A stretch of 64,000 nucleotides of DNA from Rhizobium sp. 9140 (GCF_900067135.1 NZ_FJUR01000001.1:1925501-1989500), one strand, 5' to 3'. Positions 10,456-19,957 are shown, numbered from the stretch's first letter. The notes: generated from the letters alone by a model not told the origin. A program made the numbers and translations.

Positions 10456-11385
10456 TCAGTCGTAGAAAGCCTCGACCGTCTTCCGGCTGCCGAGCATGAA
10501 GATATCGGCGATGTGGCGGAGCGGGGCAACATCGACCTCGGAGCGCCCGGCGCGCACGAGGTCGTGGAAACGGGCGTAGAGTGTCGGATATTCCGTTTCC
10601 TGCTCGTCGGCGCGCATCACGCCATCGACCGAAAGGCGGGCGCCGCCATTGCCGAGAATCATCGTTCCGGCATCCGTCTCCACGATGATGTCCCAGCGGT
10701 CGTCGCTCGACTGGCGGCGCCAGTCCATGTCGGCGGTCACGGGAATGCCCGACGCGCTCTGGAAGTCGATCTGTGCTGCAATCGGCGCATCGCGGTTTTC
10801 GGGGATTTCGAGCGTCGAGCGGGTGACGAAGACTGGCATGGGCAGGATATGCGTCATGATGGAGAGGGCATTGATGCCGGGATCGAACACGCCAAGGCCG
10901 CCCGCCTCCCAGATCCAGTCCTGGTTCGGGTGCCAGCGTCGCACGTCCTCGTTCCAGATGATATCGACGCGGCGGATCGTCTTTTCGGCGAGAAAAGCCC
11001 GTGCCGGCTCGACGGCGGGGCCGAAGCGCGAATGCCAGCTCGTAAACAGCGTGACGTTCTTCTCCTTCGCCAGTGCCTCGAGGATGGCGACCTCGCTCAG
11101 CGTCGCACCCGGCGGCTTTTCGAGGAAGACGTGCTTGCCAGTTTCCAGCGCCTTGTAGGCGGCGTCGAACCGAACGCGTGGTGGCATGCAGAGGGAGACC
11201 GCCTCGATCTCCGGCATGGTGGCCAGCATGTCCTCGATGGCGGTGAAGTTCTCGACGCCATCGACGCTGCCGTGCCGGCTTGCGGCCGCGACCAGCCGGT
11301 ATCCGGGATTGTTGTGAATGGATGGCAGATGCTGATCGCGCGCGATCTTGCCAACGCCGACGACAGCAATAGAGATGGGGTTCAT
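10456..11385 (-). CDS. Gfo/Idh/MocA oxidoreductase, L-arabinose/D-galactose 1-dehydrogenase type
   Basis: Seen: 309 residues. An NAD(P) fold begins VVGVGKIARDQHLPSI, the conserved EKPPG is at 89-93, then WHSRFG and NEDVRRWHPNQDWIWEAGGLGVFDPGINA, all features of the C-terminal substrate domain. Known: length and these segments closely match L-arabinose 1-dehydrogenase (AraA) of Azospirillum and D-galactose 1-dehydrogenases, which oxidise the sugar to its lactone in the non-phosphorylative pathway. Inferred: an aldose 1-dehydrogenase of this subgroup; the preferred sugar is not readable. No lactonase, dehydratase or sugar transporter gene lies beside it. It diverges from an acetyltransferase gene. 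Confidence 0.8.
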   Translation of the reverse strand: MNPISIAVVGVGKIARDQHLPSIHNNPGYRLVAAASRHGSVDGVENFTAIEDMLATMPEIEAVSLCMPPRVRFDAAYKALETGKHVFLEKPPGATLSEVAILEALAKEKNVTLFTSWHSRFGPAVEPARAFLAEKTIRRVDIIWNEDVRRWHPNQDWIWEAGGLGVFDPGINALSIMTHILPMPVFVTRSTLEIPENRDAPIAAQIDFQSASGIPVTADMDWRRQSSDDRWDIIVETDAGTMILGNGGARLSVDGVMRADEQETEYPTLYARFHDLVRAGRSEVDVAPLRHIADIFMLGSRKTVEAFYD

Positions 11386-11502
11386 GGGTGTTCCGCCAGA
11401 TTGTATGACTTATGTCCGGCTTTGTACCAGAAAGGCCGGAGCGGGCAAGGCGGTCCGGCCTTGCAATGATGACCGCCCGAAAGAACGAACCAAGGAAATC
11501 GC

Positions 11503-12357
11503 ATGTCCCCGACGATACGCAACGCCACCCGTGCCGAAATCGACGAGATCATCGAATGGGCCGCGCGCGAAGGCTGGAATCCCGGCCTCGACGATGCCGC
11601 CGCGTTTTACGCGGCCGACCCTGAGGGTTTCTGGGTAGCGGAGGCGGACGGCACGCTCGCGGCGGCCATCTCGGTCGTCCGCTTCGGCCCGGATTACGCC
11701 TTCCTCGGCTTCTACATGGCGCATCCCGACTTCCGGGGACAGGGGCTTGGCTATGCCCTGTGGCAGGCGGCGCTTTCCGCGCAAGGTACCCGCATCGTCG
11801 GCCTCGACGGCGTCGTCGCCCAGCAGGCACGCTATCAGCGTTCCGGCTTTGCCTATGCCCATGCCAACATGCGCTATGGCGGAACGCCGCAGGTGACAGC
11901 GCCGCCCGGCACGGATCTGGTCGAGGTCGCCCCCGTTCATCTGCCGCTGCTTATCGACTACGACGCTCGCTTTTCGCCAGCGCGACGCGAGGCCTTCCTC
12001 GGGCAATGGCTGAAGACCCAGCCGACCCGGCAGAGCATCGCGCTCCTGCGCGGCACGGACGTACAGGGCTACGGCACGATTCGCACCTGCCGCGAGGGCC
12101 AGAAGATCGGGCCGCTGTTCGCCGATACGGAAACCGGTGCCGATCTCCTGTTCCGAAAGCTGGTCGCGACCGGCCTCGAGATGGGCGGCGACGGCCAGAT
12201 CTTCCTCGATATCCCCGAGCCGAACGGCGCTGCAAAGGCACTTTGCGATCGCTACAATCTGCAACCCGTGTTCGAGACGGCGCGCATGTATCGCGGCGAG
12301 GTTCCCGACCTGCCGCTCTCCCGCATCTTCGGCATCACCACTTTCGAATTGGGTTAG
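11503..12357 (+). CDS. GNAT family N-acetyltransferase with C-terminal second domain
   Basis: Seen: 284 residues. An N-terminal GNAT fold with the acetyl-CoA loop RGQGLG at 78-83, and a C-terminal half (about 135-284) with GPLFADTETGADLLFRKL and a final FGITTFELG. Known: this two-domain form (GNAT plus an acetyltransferase-like C-domain, as in YitI-type proteins) is common; substrates are mostly unknown. Inferred: a cytosolic acetyltransferase of unknown target. It diverges from the dehydrogenase gene and converges on the oligopeptidase gene 20 bp after its stop. Confidence 0.8.
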   Translation: MSPTIRNATRAEIDEIIEWAAREGWNPGLDDAAAFYAADPEGFWVAEADGTLAAAISVVRFGPDYAFLGFYMAHPDFRGQGLGYALWQAALSAQGTRIVGLDGVVAQQARYQRSGFAYAHANMRYGGTPQVTAPPGTDLVEVAPVHLPLLIDYDARFSPARREAFLGQWLKTQPTRQSIALLRGTDVQGYGTIRTCREGQKIGPLFADTETGADLLFRKLVATGLEMGGDGQIFLDIPEPNGAAKALCDRYNLQPVFETARMYRGEVPDLPLSRIFGITTFELG

Positions 12358-12377
12358 GCGAGCTTGGTTAGCCCGCA

Positions 12378-14453
12378 TCATTCCTTTGCGACAGGCTTCA
12401 TGATCGTCTGTCGCAGGAAGCTGTAGCCCGTCGCGATTCGGGCAGCGGAGGCCGCCGTGTCGCCTTCGCCGCCATGGCCACCGGATGTGAATTCGTGAAA
12501 CAGCGGATCGTGGCCAAGCTCCCGCAGCCGTGCGGCAAAGCGGCGGGCATGCGAGGGATGTACCCGGTCGTCATTGCTGGAGCTTTCGATGTAGATCGGC
12601 GGGTAGGCGACCTCCGTCGCCGGGCGCGCGGCCTGTAGCGGCGAATAGGCCAGCATCGCGTCGCGGTCCTGCGCATTGTCGGGGTCGCCATATTCGTCCA
12701 TCCACGCCCGTCCGGCCGGGAAGGTGTGGAAGCGCAGCATATCGAGCACCGGTACCTGGCACCACACAGCGCCGAAGAGGTCGGGATAGCGCGTCAGCAT
12801 CACCCCGGTCAGAAGTCCGCCATTGCTGCCGCCATTGCAGGCGATATTGCGGGGTTTGGTGTAGCCGCGGGCAACGAGGTCGCAGGCGATGGCGGCGAAG
12901 TCGGCAAACGCCCGGTGCCGTCCATCGCGCTTCGCCACACGGTGCCACTCTGCGCCAAACTCGCCGCCGCCGCGAATATAGGCCTGCACATAGGCGCCGC
13001 CCTGTTCCAGCCAGCGGCCGGTGACGCCAGAGTAGTAAGGCTGCAACGGCACTTCAAAACCGCCATAGCCGTAGAGAAGCACGGGCAGGGCGCCCATCTC
13101 GAAGGTTGCGGGCAGGACGAGCCTGTAGGGTACCGCCGTCCCGTCGTCCGACATCGCTTCCAGCAGCTGGCTCGACATGCCGCTCGCGTCGAAATAGCTC
13201 GGCGAGTCTGCAACGGGGTGCAGCGCCAGCGGCGTCGTCCGGTCGGACAACTCCAGCCGATAGAGCGTCGGCGGTTGCAGGAAGCCTTGTCCCGAAACGA
13301 TCAGGGTGTCGTCGCCCAGATGCAGGTCCGAATAGAGCGGATGATAGGATAGGGTTTCCACACCGCCTGGCAACGCCAATTCGAACGGTTCGGCGCCCTC
13401 GGTTGCCAGATCGAGCAGAAACAGGCGCGGTGTCATATTGTCGGCGACGGTGAAGACGCACCAGTCGCGAAGCAGCATGAAGCCGGTGCAGAACCGACGA
13501 CCTGATGGCGTGAACAGGACGCGCGCCGGCGCAGGCGGCTGGTCGCTGCCGAGCCGCTCGGGAAGCTCCTGCAGCACCAGTGAGCCGCTTGGAACCCGCT
13601 CATCCGTTTTTGCCCGCCACAGGCAGAACCGAGGGTTACAGTCCGCGTCGCTCTCTTTGGGGATGTCGATCCGCACCGGCGTTCCGCCGTTTTTCGAGAC
13701 GACATGGCTGGCCGTGCCGATGGTGTGGACGGCCGTGAAGATCGCCACTCTATCGTTGCTGGAAAGGCTGTCGTCGCTGGAAACGTGCAGCATCTCAGAG
13801 CCATAAACTGCCGCATATCCGGTGACGTCGCTGTCCTCCGCAGCAAAGACGGTCGCAGCATTTGCAACATCCTGCCCGCGCGCCACGCGCCGACCGACCC
13901 GCGGCCAGCTCGATTGTGTGGCCGATATCCGGTCGATCGAGCCGAAATAGAGGATGTGGTCGAGGCTTTCCCACGTGGCATGCGACCGGGCGAGCGGTGT
14001 CGAGAACCCGCCTTCCACGAAGGCGAGGGTCTCGCAGTCGAACTCCCGGAAGATACGCAGGTCCGATCCGCCGTCCGACAGCGACAGGAGCACGCGCGAC
14101 GGATCCCAGGGGCAGGTGACGGCACCGCGCCAGATCCATGTGCGGCCTTCGGCGGCGTTGTAGGCGTCGAGGTCGAACATCGTCTCCCATGCCGCCTCCG
14201 GCACCGGGGCCTCGGTTGCCGGCAGCCTCTGCCAGACGCCCATCGGGTTTCCGGCCGTCTTGCGGAACGTATTCAGCCAGTCGCCTCGGCGGGAAAAATG
14301 GATCAGCCGGTCGTCGCGCTCCATCATCGCCTTGAAGGCTGCAGCGTCCGCTTCGAAGGCCTCCGTCTTCAGTACGGCGTCCGCATGCGCATTCTCGTGC
14401 GCCACGAAGTCGAGCGTGCGGGCGTCGTCGTCGGTCTCGAGGTAAAGGTGCAT
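12378..14453 (-). CDS. prolyl oligopeptidase family serine peptidase (S9A)
   Basis: Seen: 691 residues. A seven-bladed beta-propeller region comes first, then an alpha/beta hydrolase domain with YGYGGFE (oxyanion side), the nucleophile motif GGSNGGLLTG, the Asp in SSNDDRVHPSHA and the His in FTSGGHGG. Length is typical of S9A (about 690-710). No signal peptide. Known: these enzymes cut small peptides after proline in the cytoplasm. Stands alone, leftward; the abc-f gene ends 57 bp upstream of its start in the same direction. Confidence 0.9.
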   Translation of the reverse strand: MHLYLETDDDARTLDFVAHENAHADAVLKTEAFEADAAAFKAMMERDDRLIHFSRRGDWLNTFRKTAGNPMGVWQRLPATEAPVPEAAWETMFDLDAYNAAEGRTWIWRGAVTCPWDPSRVLLSLSDGGSDLRIFREFDCETLAFVEGGFSTPLARSHATWESLDHILYFGSIDRISATQSSWPRVGRRVARGQDVANAATVFAAEDSDVTGYAAVYGSEMLHVSSDDSLSSNDRVAIFTAVHTIGTASHVVSKNGGTPVRIDIPKESDADCNPRFCLWRAKTDERVPSGSLVLQELPERLGSDQPPAPARVLFTPSGRRFCTGFMLLRDWCVFTVADNMTPRLFLLDLATEGAEPFELALPGGVETLSYHPLYSDLHLGDDTLIVSGQGFLQPPTLYRLELSDRTTPLALHPVADSPSYFDASGMSSQLLEAMSDDGTAVPYRLVLPATFEMGALPVLLYGYGGFEVPLQPYYSGVTGRWLEQGGAYVQAYIRGGGEFGAEWHRVAKRDGRHRAFADFAAIACDLVARGYTKPRNIACNGGSNGGLLTGVMLTRYPDLFGAVWCQVPVLDMLRFHTFPAGRAWMDEYGDPDNAQDRDAMLAYSPLQAARPATEVAYPPIYIESSSNDDRVHPSHARRFAARLRELGHDPLFHEFTSGGHGGEGDTAASAARIATGYSFLRQTIMKPVAKE

Positions 14454-14510
14454 GGGGTGTCTGCCTTTCCGTTGAAGCCGGTCGAGGGGATAAGAACAGG
14501 AAGCGGGCCG

Positions 14511-16394
14511 TCAGCCGGCCATCGCCTCCTCATATTGCGCGGACAGGTCCAGCCACTGCTCTTCGGCCGTGCTCAGCTTCGCCGCCGTCTCGCCGCGCTG
14601 CTTCACCTTCTCGGCGGCCTTCGCGGGGAACTTCTCGTAGAGCACGGGGTCCGCAAGCTCTGCATCAAGCGCCTGAATCTGCTTCTCAAGCTTTGCCGTC
14701 AAGGACTCGATATCGTTGATCTTCTTGCGCAGCGGCGCGAGGGTGGCGCGTTTCTCCGCATTCGCCTTGCGCTGATCGGCTTTCGACGTAGCGTCCTCGA
14801 TTACCTCAGGCTTTTCGTCTTTTTTTTTACCAGAAGAGACGATGAGGCTCCGGTATTCCTCCATATCGCCGTCGAAATTCGACACCGTGCCGTTGTTGAC
14901 CAGCCACAGACGGTCGACGGTCGCCTCGATCAGGTGGCGGTCGTGCGAGATCAGGATCACGGCGCCGTCGTAATCGTTCAGCGCCTCGATGAGCGCGCGC
15001 CGGCTGTCGATGTCGAGATGGTTGGTCGGTTCATCGAGGATCAGCAGGTTGGGGTGGTGGAAGGCCGCGAGACCCATCAGAAGGCGCGCTTTTTCGCCGC
15101 CGGAGAGATCCTTGGCCGCTGTCGACATCTTCTCGGTCGCGAGCCCCATCTGCGCCACGCGGGCGCGGACCTTGGCCTCGGGAACGCCCGGCATCAGGCG
15201 GCGGACATGCTCGACGGGCGAATCGGCCGGCACGAGGTCGTCCATCTGGTGCTGCGCGAAGAAGCCGATCTTCAGGTTCGGCGCCAGCTTGATCTCGCCG
15301 CCATCCGCATCCAGCCGCGCGGAGACGAACTTCGCGAAGGTGGACTTGCCGTTGCCGTTCGAGCCGAGCAGCGCGATGCGGTCGTCATTGTCGATCCGCA
15401 GCGTAATGTTCTTGAGGATCGGCTTGCCCGGCGTGTAGCCGACGGAGGCGTTCTGCAACTGGATGATCGGCGACGCCGGCTGCTTCTCGGGTACCGGAAA
15501 CGTGATCGGCTGCACATGGTCCTCGATCACCGAGGCGACCGTGCCCATGCGCTCCAGCGCCTTGACGCGGCTCTGCGCCTGCCGGGCCTTCGAGGCCTTG
15601 GCCTTGAAGCGGTCGATGAAGGTTTGCAGGTGCTTGCGCGCCGCATCGTTCTTCACCTTCGCCTTGGTCTGCAACTCCATCGCCTCGGCGCGCTGGCGCT
15701 CGAACTGGTCGTAGGAGCCGCGGTAGAAGGTCAGCTTCTGCTGGTCGAGATGGATGATGGCGTTGACGGCGGTGTTGAGCAGGTCGCGGTCGTGGCTGAT
15801 GATGATGACGGTGTGCGGGTAGCGGCGGATGTAATCCTCCAGCCACAGCGTGCCTTCGAGGTCGAGATAGTTGGTCGGCTCGTCGAGCAGCAGCAGATCC
15901 GGCTCTGAGAAGAGCACGGCCGCCAGCGCCACGCGCATGCGCCAGCCGCCGGAGAAGGACGAGGCCGGGCGCAGCTGCGCCTCATGGTCGAAGCCGAGAC
16001 CAGCAAGGATCGAGGCCGCGCGGGCTTCGGCCGAATGCGCCTGGATATCGGCAAGCCGCATCTGGATGTCGGCGATCCGGTTGGGGTCGGTGGCCGTCTC
16101 TGCCTCCGCCAGCAGCGCCTCGCGCTCCTTGTCGGCCTTCAGCACGATCTCGATCAGCGGCTCTTCCGTCCCCGGCGCTTCCTGCGCCACCTGTCCCATG
16201 CGGGCGTTCTTGGGAATGGAGATGAAGCCGCTCTCGCTCTCCATCTGCCCGGTCAGGATGCGAAACAGCGTGGACTTGCCCGCGCCGTTGCGCCCCACGA
16301 GGCCGGCTTTCGTCCCCTCGGGGAGCGATATATTGGCGTGGTCGATCAGGAGGCGTCCGGCGATGCGGGCCGAGAGATTGGATATCGTAATCAT
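14511..16394 (-). CDS. ABC-F family ATP-binding protein
   Basis: Seen: 627 residues with two nucleotide-binding domains and no membrane segments. First domain: GRNGAGKST, SFSGGWRMR, LLLDEPTNYLD. Second: GSNGNGKST, LSGGEKARLL, LILDEPTNHLD. A linker rich in charged residues (about 240-290) lies between them and a Lys/Glu-rich coiled-coil tail follows (about 535-627). Known: ABC-F proteins bind the ribosome E site and affect translation; the long C-terminal coiled coil resembles the Uup/YheS group. Nothing nearby suggests antibiotic resistance. Which ABC-F paralog this is stays open. Confidence 0.9.
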   Translation of the reverse strand: MITISNLSARIAGRLLIDHANISLPEGTKAGLVGRNGAGKSTLFRILTGQMESESGFISIPKNARMGQVAQEAPGTEEPLIEIVLKADKEREALLAEAETATDPNRIADIQMRLADIQAHSAEARAASILAGLGFDHEAQLRPASSFSGGWRMRVALAAVLFSEPDLLLLDEPTNYLDLEGTLWLEDYIRRYPHTVIIISHDRDLLNTAVNAIIHLDQQKLTFYRGSYDQFERQRAEAMELQTKAKVKNDAARKHLQTFIDRFKAKASKARQAQSRVKALERMGTVASVIEDHVQPITFPVPEKQPASPIIQLQNASVGYTPGKPILKNITLRIDNDDRIALLGSNGNGKSTFAKFVSARLDADGGEIKLAPNLKIGFFAQHQMDDLVPADSPVEHVRRLMPGVPEAKVRARVAQMGLATEKMSTAAKDLSGGEKARLLMGLAAFHHPNLLILDEPTNHLDIDSRRALIEALNDYDGAVILISHDRHLIEATVDRLWLVNNGTVSNFDGDMEEYRSLIVSSGKKKDEKPEVIEDATSKADQRKANAEKRATLAPLRKKINDIESLTAKLEKQIQALDAELADPVLYEKFPAKAAEKVKQRGETAAKLSTAEEQWLDLSAQYEEAMAG

Positions 16395-16457
16395 GCCGGC
16401 GTTTTGGCCGATGTAGGGCCGGAAGGCAAGAGAAGCCGCAGGACTCCCGTTCCGCCT

Positions 16458-17582
16458 TTACGCCCGTTGCAGCCCGGCGATCTGCGCGCACATCATCGGC
16501 GTGCACCGCAGGATGCCCTGTCGCCCGTCCGCACGGACCACGGTCAGCGCCATTTCGGCATGATGCATCAGGTCCTGCGGCCCGTTGACGGTGGCCGTCG
16601 TCGCGATGCCGGCGGAGAGCGACAGCGCCTCGGTGGTGAATTCGCGGCTGGCGAGGCGGATCTGGAGAGACTGCACGGCATCGCGGATACGGGTCGCGAT
16701 GGCCTGCGCGTTCTGCTCGCTGACATCGTTTAGCAGAAATGCGAAGGCGTCATATCCGATGCGTGCCACGACATCGCTCTTCTTCACCGATTTGCGGAAG
16801 ATCGCGGCGCATTTCTTCACGGCCTTCTCGCCGGTCTCCGGCCCATGCTGTCCGGTGAGCATCTTCAACCGCTCCACGATCACCAGAACCAGCGCAGCCG
16901 GCTTTGTCGTCACGTCGGCCTCGTCGAACAGACCCGCGATCTTCATCGAAAGCGCTGTGCCGTTCGGCAGCCCCGTCAATGCGTCGCGAAGCACCGCCCG
17001 CTGGTCGGCTGCAATCCGCCCCTGTGCATCGCCGAGTGCTGCGACCGTGGTTTCCAGCGCCTCCACCAGCCGCTTCTCGCGCTTGCGCAGTTGGGTCAGC
17101 GTCTGGCGCAGCGCGCGAGCCTCCTCGGCGAAGTCCGACATCGACATGACGGGGTCCGCATCGAGCCTTTGCAGGAAGGCATCAAGCGCGTCGAAGGCTT
17201 CGGCCTTGGGCCGGCTTTCCCCCGAGATCGCCGTCGTCATGGTCTGTATCGCTTCCATGGCCGCTTGCTGGGCCTGCCCAAGCGCCTGCCCCATATGCCC
17301 GGGTAGCTTGCGCCGATGGCCGATCGCGTCGAGCGCCTTTTGCGAAGGGGCGGCCCCCAGTGCCGCGAGATCGCGGCTGAGGCCCGACGGTCCGCCGGAC
17401 ATCGCGTCGTAGAACAGCTCGTAATTGCGCGGCAAGGGCTGCACGCCGAGATGCGCCATGGCCTGCGCCACACGCTGCACCACGCCGTTGGTCTGCTCCG
17501 CGACATGCCGGTCGTTTCTGACGCCCGTGCCGCTTCGGCTGATCTGTTCTCTCGTTGCCACGTCTCTATCCATCCTGCGCAT
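16458..17582 (-). CDS. degenerate GGDEF-domain protein
   Basis: Seen: about 374 residues from the ATG at 17582; the frame is open to a GTG at 17609, and another ATG is at 17573. The outer GTG overlaps a possible -10 element (GATATA), so a downstream start is favoured. The N-terminal half is helical, including RNYELFYDAMSGG; a GGDEF-type fold begins RDALTGLPNGTALS. The signature is GYDAF (residues 276-280) where GGDEF is expected. Known: the second Gly and the Glu are needed for diguanylate cyclase activity. Inferred: inactive for c-di-GMP synthesis, perhaps a sensor or adaptor. The upstream DNA holds ATATCCCGATAT and TTACGTAA palindromes (17611-17632). Confidence 0.8.
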   Translation of the reverse strand: MRRMDRDVATREQISRSGTGVRNDRHVAEQTNGVVQRVAQAMAHLGVQPLPRNYELFYDAMSGGPSGLSRDLAALGAAPSQKALDAIGHRRKLPGHMGQALGQAQQAAMEAIQTMTTAISGESRPKAEAFDALDAFLQRLDADPVMSMSDFAEEARALRQTLTQLRKREKRLVEALETTVAALGDAQGRIAADQRAVLRDALTGLPNGTALSMKIAGLFDEADVTTKPAALVLVIVERLKMLTGQHGPETGEKAVKKCAAIFRKSVKKSDVVARIGYDAFAFLLNDVSEQNAQAIATRIRDAVQSLQIRLASREFTTEALSLSAGIATTATVNGPQDLMHHAEMALTVVRADGRQGILRCTPMMCAQIAGLQRA

Positions 17583-17850
17583 GCCGCGTTCGCCGGTCGT
17601 TTCCGGCACTATATCCCGATATGCTTACGTAAACTTCAAGGCCTCCCCTGTCAGCACTCTTCTCGTCCTCCTGACGTTGAAGTGAGCAGAGAGTCGTCCT
17701 GCCGGCAAAAACATACCCACCTTTTCTCTCTCGTGAAAACGGGAAAACCTGCGATAGCTTCGCAACCCACTGCCCAGATGCGAATCGGTTGCGGCAGTGC
17801 CTGCGCTCGGATGAGACGAGCGTCGAACCACAGGAAACGGAACGTCTGTC

Positions 17851-18600
17851 ATGAGCGTCCTGCGCAACCAGCTTCTTCCCTGGATCAAGGTCCTCGCCTG
17901 TCAGGCGCTCGTCCTCGTCGCCGTCCTCTCGCTGTCGCGCTGGATCACGCCGGGCACGCTTCCCGTCCTGCTCGGGCAGGGTGCTGCCGCCGCCGGCCTC
18001 GGGTTCCTCCTGCGCATGCCGCGCATCTGGCTCGTCGTGCAGGTTCTGCTGCCGGTCGCGGTGGTCTATGGCGATGCCGTCCCCGCCTGGGCCTATCTCG
18101 CGGCCTTCGTGCTCTGCGCGCTGGTCTACTGGAACAGCGCCTCCGAGCAGGTACCGCTCTATCTCACCAACCGACGAACCTGGCAGGCGCTCGCCGATCT
18201 GGTGGCCGCTTCCGGGGCAAAGAGCGTTGTCGATCTCGGCAGCGGCATGGGCGGTGTCGTCACCTTCCTCGCCCGTGCCCACCCGGGCGTCGAGGTCAGT
18301 GGGTTGGAGACGGCACCGCTGGTTGTCGCCGCCTCGAAGCTCCGCATCGCCCTCAGCCGCCTCCCCAATGCCCGCATCGTCTATCGCAGCCTGTGGGATG
18401 CCGACCTCTGCACCTACGACGTGGTCTATTGCTTCCTTTCTCCGGTGCCGATGGCGCGTCTGTTCGAAAAGGCGCGGCGCGAGATGCGCTCGGGCACTCT
18501 CTTCGTCAGCAACAGCTTCACCGTCCCCGGCCGCGCCGCCGACCGCATCCTCGATGTGGACGACGGTCGCCGCACCCAGTTGCACATCTACACGCTCTGA
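17851..18600 (+). CDS. membrane-anchored class I SAM-dependent methyltransferase
   Basis: Seen: 249 residues. The first 95 or so are hydrophobic with three or four predicted helices; then a Rossmann methyltransferase core with motif I VVDLGSGMGG (about 126-135), an acidic residue after ETAPLVVAAS, and YDVVYCFLSP as motif IV-like. Known: class I methyltransferases use S-adenosylmethionine; small integral-membrane versions are mostly uncharacterised. Inferred: acts on a membrane-associated or lipid-like substrate. Convergent with the DinB gene, only 4 bp between stops. The upstream 240 bp show no recognisable regulatory site for it. Confidence 0.72.
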   Translation: MSVLRNQLLPWIKVLACQALVLVAVLSLSRWITPGTLPVLLGQGAAAAGLGFLLRMPRIWLVVQVLLPVAVVYGDAVPAWAYLAAFVLCALVYWNSASEQVPLYLTNRRTWQALADLVAASGAKSVVDLGSGMGGVVTFLARAHPGVEVSGLETAPLVVAASKLRIALSRLPNARIVYRSLWDADLCTYDVVYCFLSPVPMARLFEKARREMRSGTLFVSNSFTVPGRAADRILDVDDGRRTQLHIYTL

Positions 18601-18604
18601 CACC

Positions 18605-19105
18605 TCAGCCCTTCTGCTGGCGCTGGAAAAAGACGAGGTCCAGCACCACGCTCGGCTGACCAAGCGAGGTCAGGATCATATGGCACTGGCCGCGATGGTG
18701 TGTCTGGTGGTTGAAGAGGTGGGCAAGGCAGGGGCTGAGCGCCTGGGTGATCGGCTCGGGAATGCTGATCGGCGTGTAGGTGAACACGCCGGCGAGGTCG
18801 TCCGCGCCGAGGCTGTCGATCCACGCCGCAAGCCGCCGGTCCTCCGCCATCCGCGCGGCCTTCAGTGCTTCAAAATCTTCGAAGAGGACCGCGTCGAGCG
18901 TGGTCGGTGCGTCGCCCTTGCCCGTGAACCGCTTCATCCAGATCCGGTCGGTGGCGAGCAGGTGGTTGAGCGTTCCATGCAGGGAGCCGAAGGCGGCGCC
19001 GGTCTGCCTGCGGCGTCCCTCTTCACCGAGCACGTCGGCTGCGGCATAGATGCGGCCGTTGGCCCAGCTGTTATAGGCGGCGAACATACGGAAATGATCG
19101 ATCAT
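18605..19105 (-). CDS. DinB family protein
   Basis: Seen: 166 residues, a four-helix bundle pattern with YNSWANGRIY near the start, His48 in LNHLLATD and the C-terminal HLFNHQTHHRGQ that supplies the other metal-binding histidines. AGGAG precedes the ATG. Known: DinB/YfiT-like proteins are metal-binding, often thiol-dependent transferases or damage-inducible proteins of unknown reaction. Diverges from the GST gene downstream of its start. Confidence 0.85.
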   Translation of the reverse strand: MIDHFRMFAAYNSWANGRIYAAADVLGEEGRRRQTGAAFGSLHGTLNHLLATDRIWMKRFTGKGDAPTTLDAVLFEDFEALKAARMAEDRRLAAWIDSLGADDLAGVFTYTPISIPEPITQALSPCLAHLFNHQTHHRGQCHMILTSLGQPSVVLDLVFFQRQQKG

Positions 19106-19249
19106 GGCGGCTCCTGCGCTGCGGAAAACCCAACCCTACCTTGCCAAGGGTTCAACAGGCATGATGCCATTCATGAAATTTGCTGATTTGCTTTCGCGTC
19201 CCGTCCGCGCTCAGATGGCCGCGAAACGAGACCCTTCCGGAGACCCGCC

Positions 19250-19957
19250 ATGACGAGAATGCTGTACGGCCTGTGTGGCGAAGATCGGGAACGACCGTTT
19301 TCACCGCATGTCTGGAAGGTCGTGATGGCGCTTGCCCACAAGAGGCTCGACTGCCGCTTTGTGCCGCTGGGCTTTACCGAGATTCCCAAGGTTGAAGCCG
19401 GTGCGACGAAGATGGTGCCGTATCTTATCGATGGCGAGCGGTCCATCGTCGACAGCTTTGCCATCGCCCTGCATCTGGACGCGGCCTATCCGGATCGGCC
19501 CACGCTGTTTGCCGGGGAGGGCGGCCAAGCGACGGCCCGCTTCGTGGAAGCCTTCTCCCAGACGGTTCTGCATCCGGCGATCGTCCGCATCATTCTCATG
19601 GATATCCACGACCGGCTTGCGCCCGAGGATAAGGCCTATTTCCGCAAGAGCCGCGAGGCGGCCTTTGGAAAGACGCTCGAAGAGGTCGTGGCCGCGGCAC
19701 CCGAGGAGCGTGCGGCCTTCACGGACAAGCTCTCCCCCCTGCGCTTCATGCTGAAGAAGCAGTCCTTCATCGGCGGCGAGACACCGCTGTTTGCGGATTA
19801 TATCGTCTTCGGCGCGCTGCAATGGGCTCGCATCACGTCGCCCCGGCCTTTGCTGGAGCCGGGCGATGCGGTGTCCGAATGGTTCGAGCGGTGCCTCGAT
19901 CTCCACGACGGTCTTGGCCGCGCCATCTCCCCGGCCGGTGTGGCAGAGGCTGCCTGA
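19250..19957 (+). CDS. glutathione S-transferase family protein
   Basis: Seen: 235 residues. An N-terminal thioredoxin-like domain with PFSPHVWKVVMAL in the active-site position, KMVPYLIDG (cis-Pro loop) and IVDSFAIALHLD (glutathione-binding Asp-Ser equivalent), then an all-helical C-domain with PLFADYIVFGAL. GGAG precedes the ATG. Known: the SPHVWKV and ADYIVFG features resemble beta-etherase-like (LigF/LigE) GSTs. Inferred: cytosolic GST; substrate unknown. Confidence 0.85.
   Translation: MTRMLYGLCGEDRERPFSPHVWKVVMALAHKRLDCRFVPLGFTEIPKVEAGATKMVPYLIDGERSIVDSFAIALHLDAAYPDRPTLFAGEGGQATARFVEAFSQTVLHPAIVRIILMDIHDRLAPEDKAYFRKSREAAFGKTLEEVVAAAPEERAAFTDKLSPLRFMLKKQSFIGGETPLFADYIVFGALQWARITSPRPLLEPGDAVSEWFERCLDLHDGLGRAISPAGVAEAA

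Noticed and set aside
13704..15908. 734-codon plus-strand frame across the oligopeptidase and ABC-F genes
   Set aside because: Spans the antisense of two real genes and their gap; no domain content.
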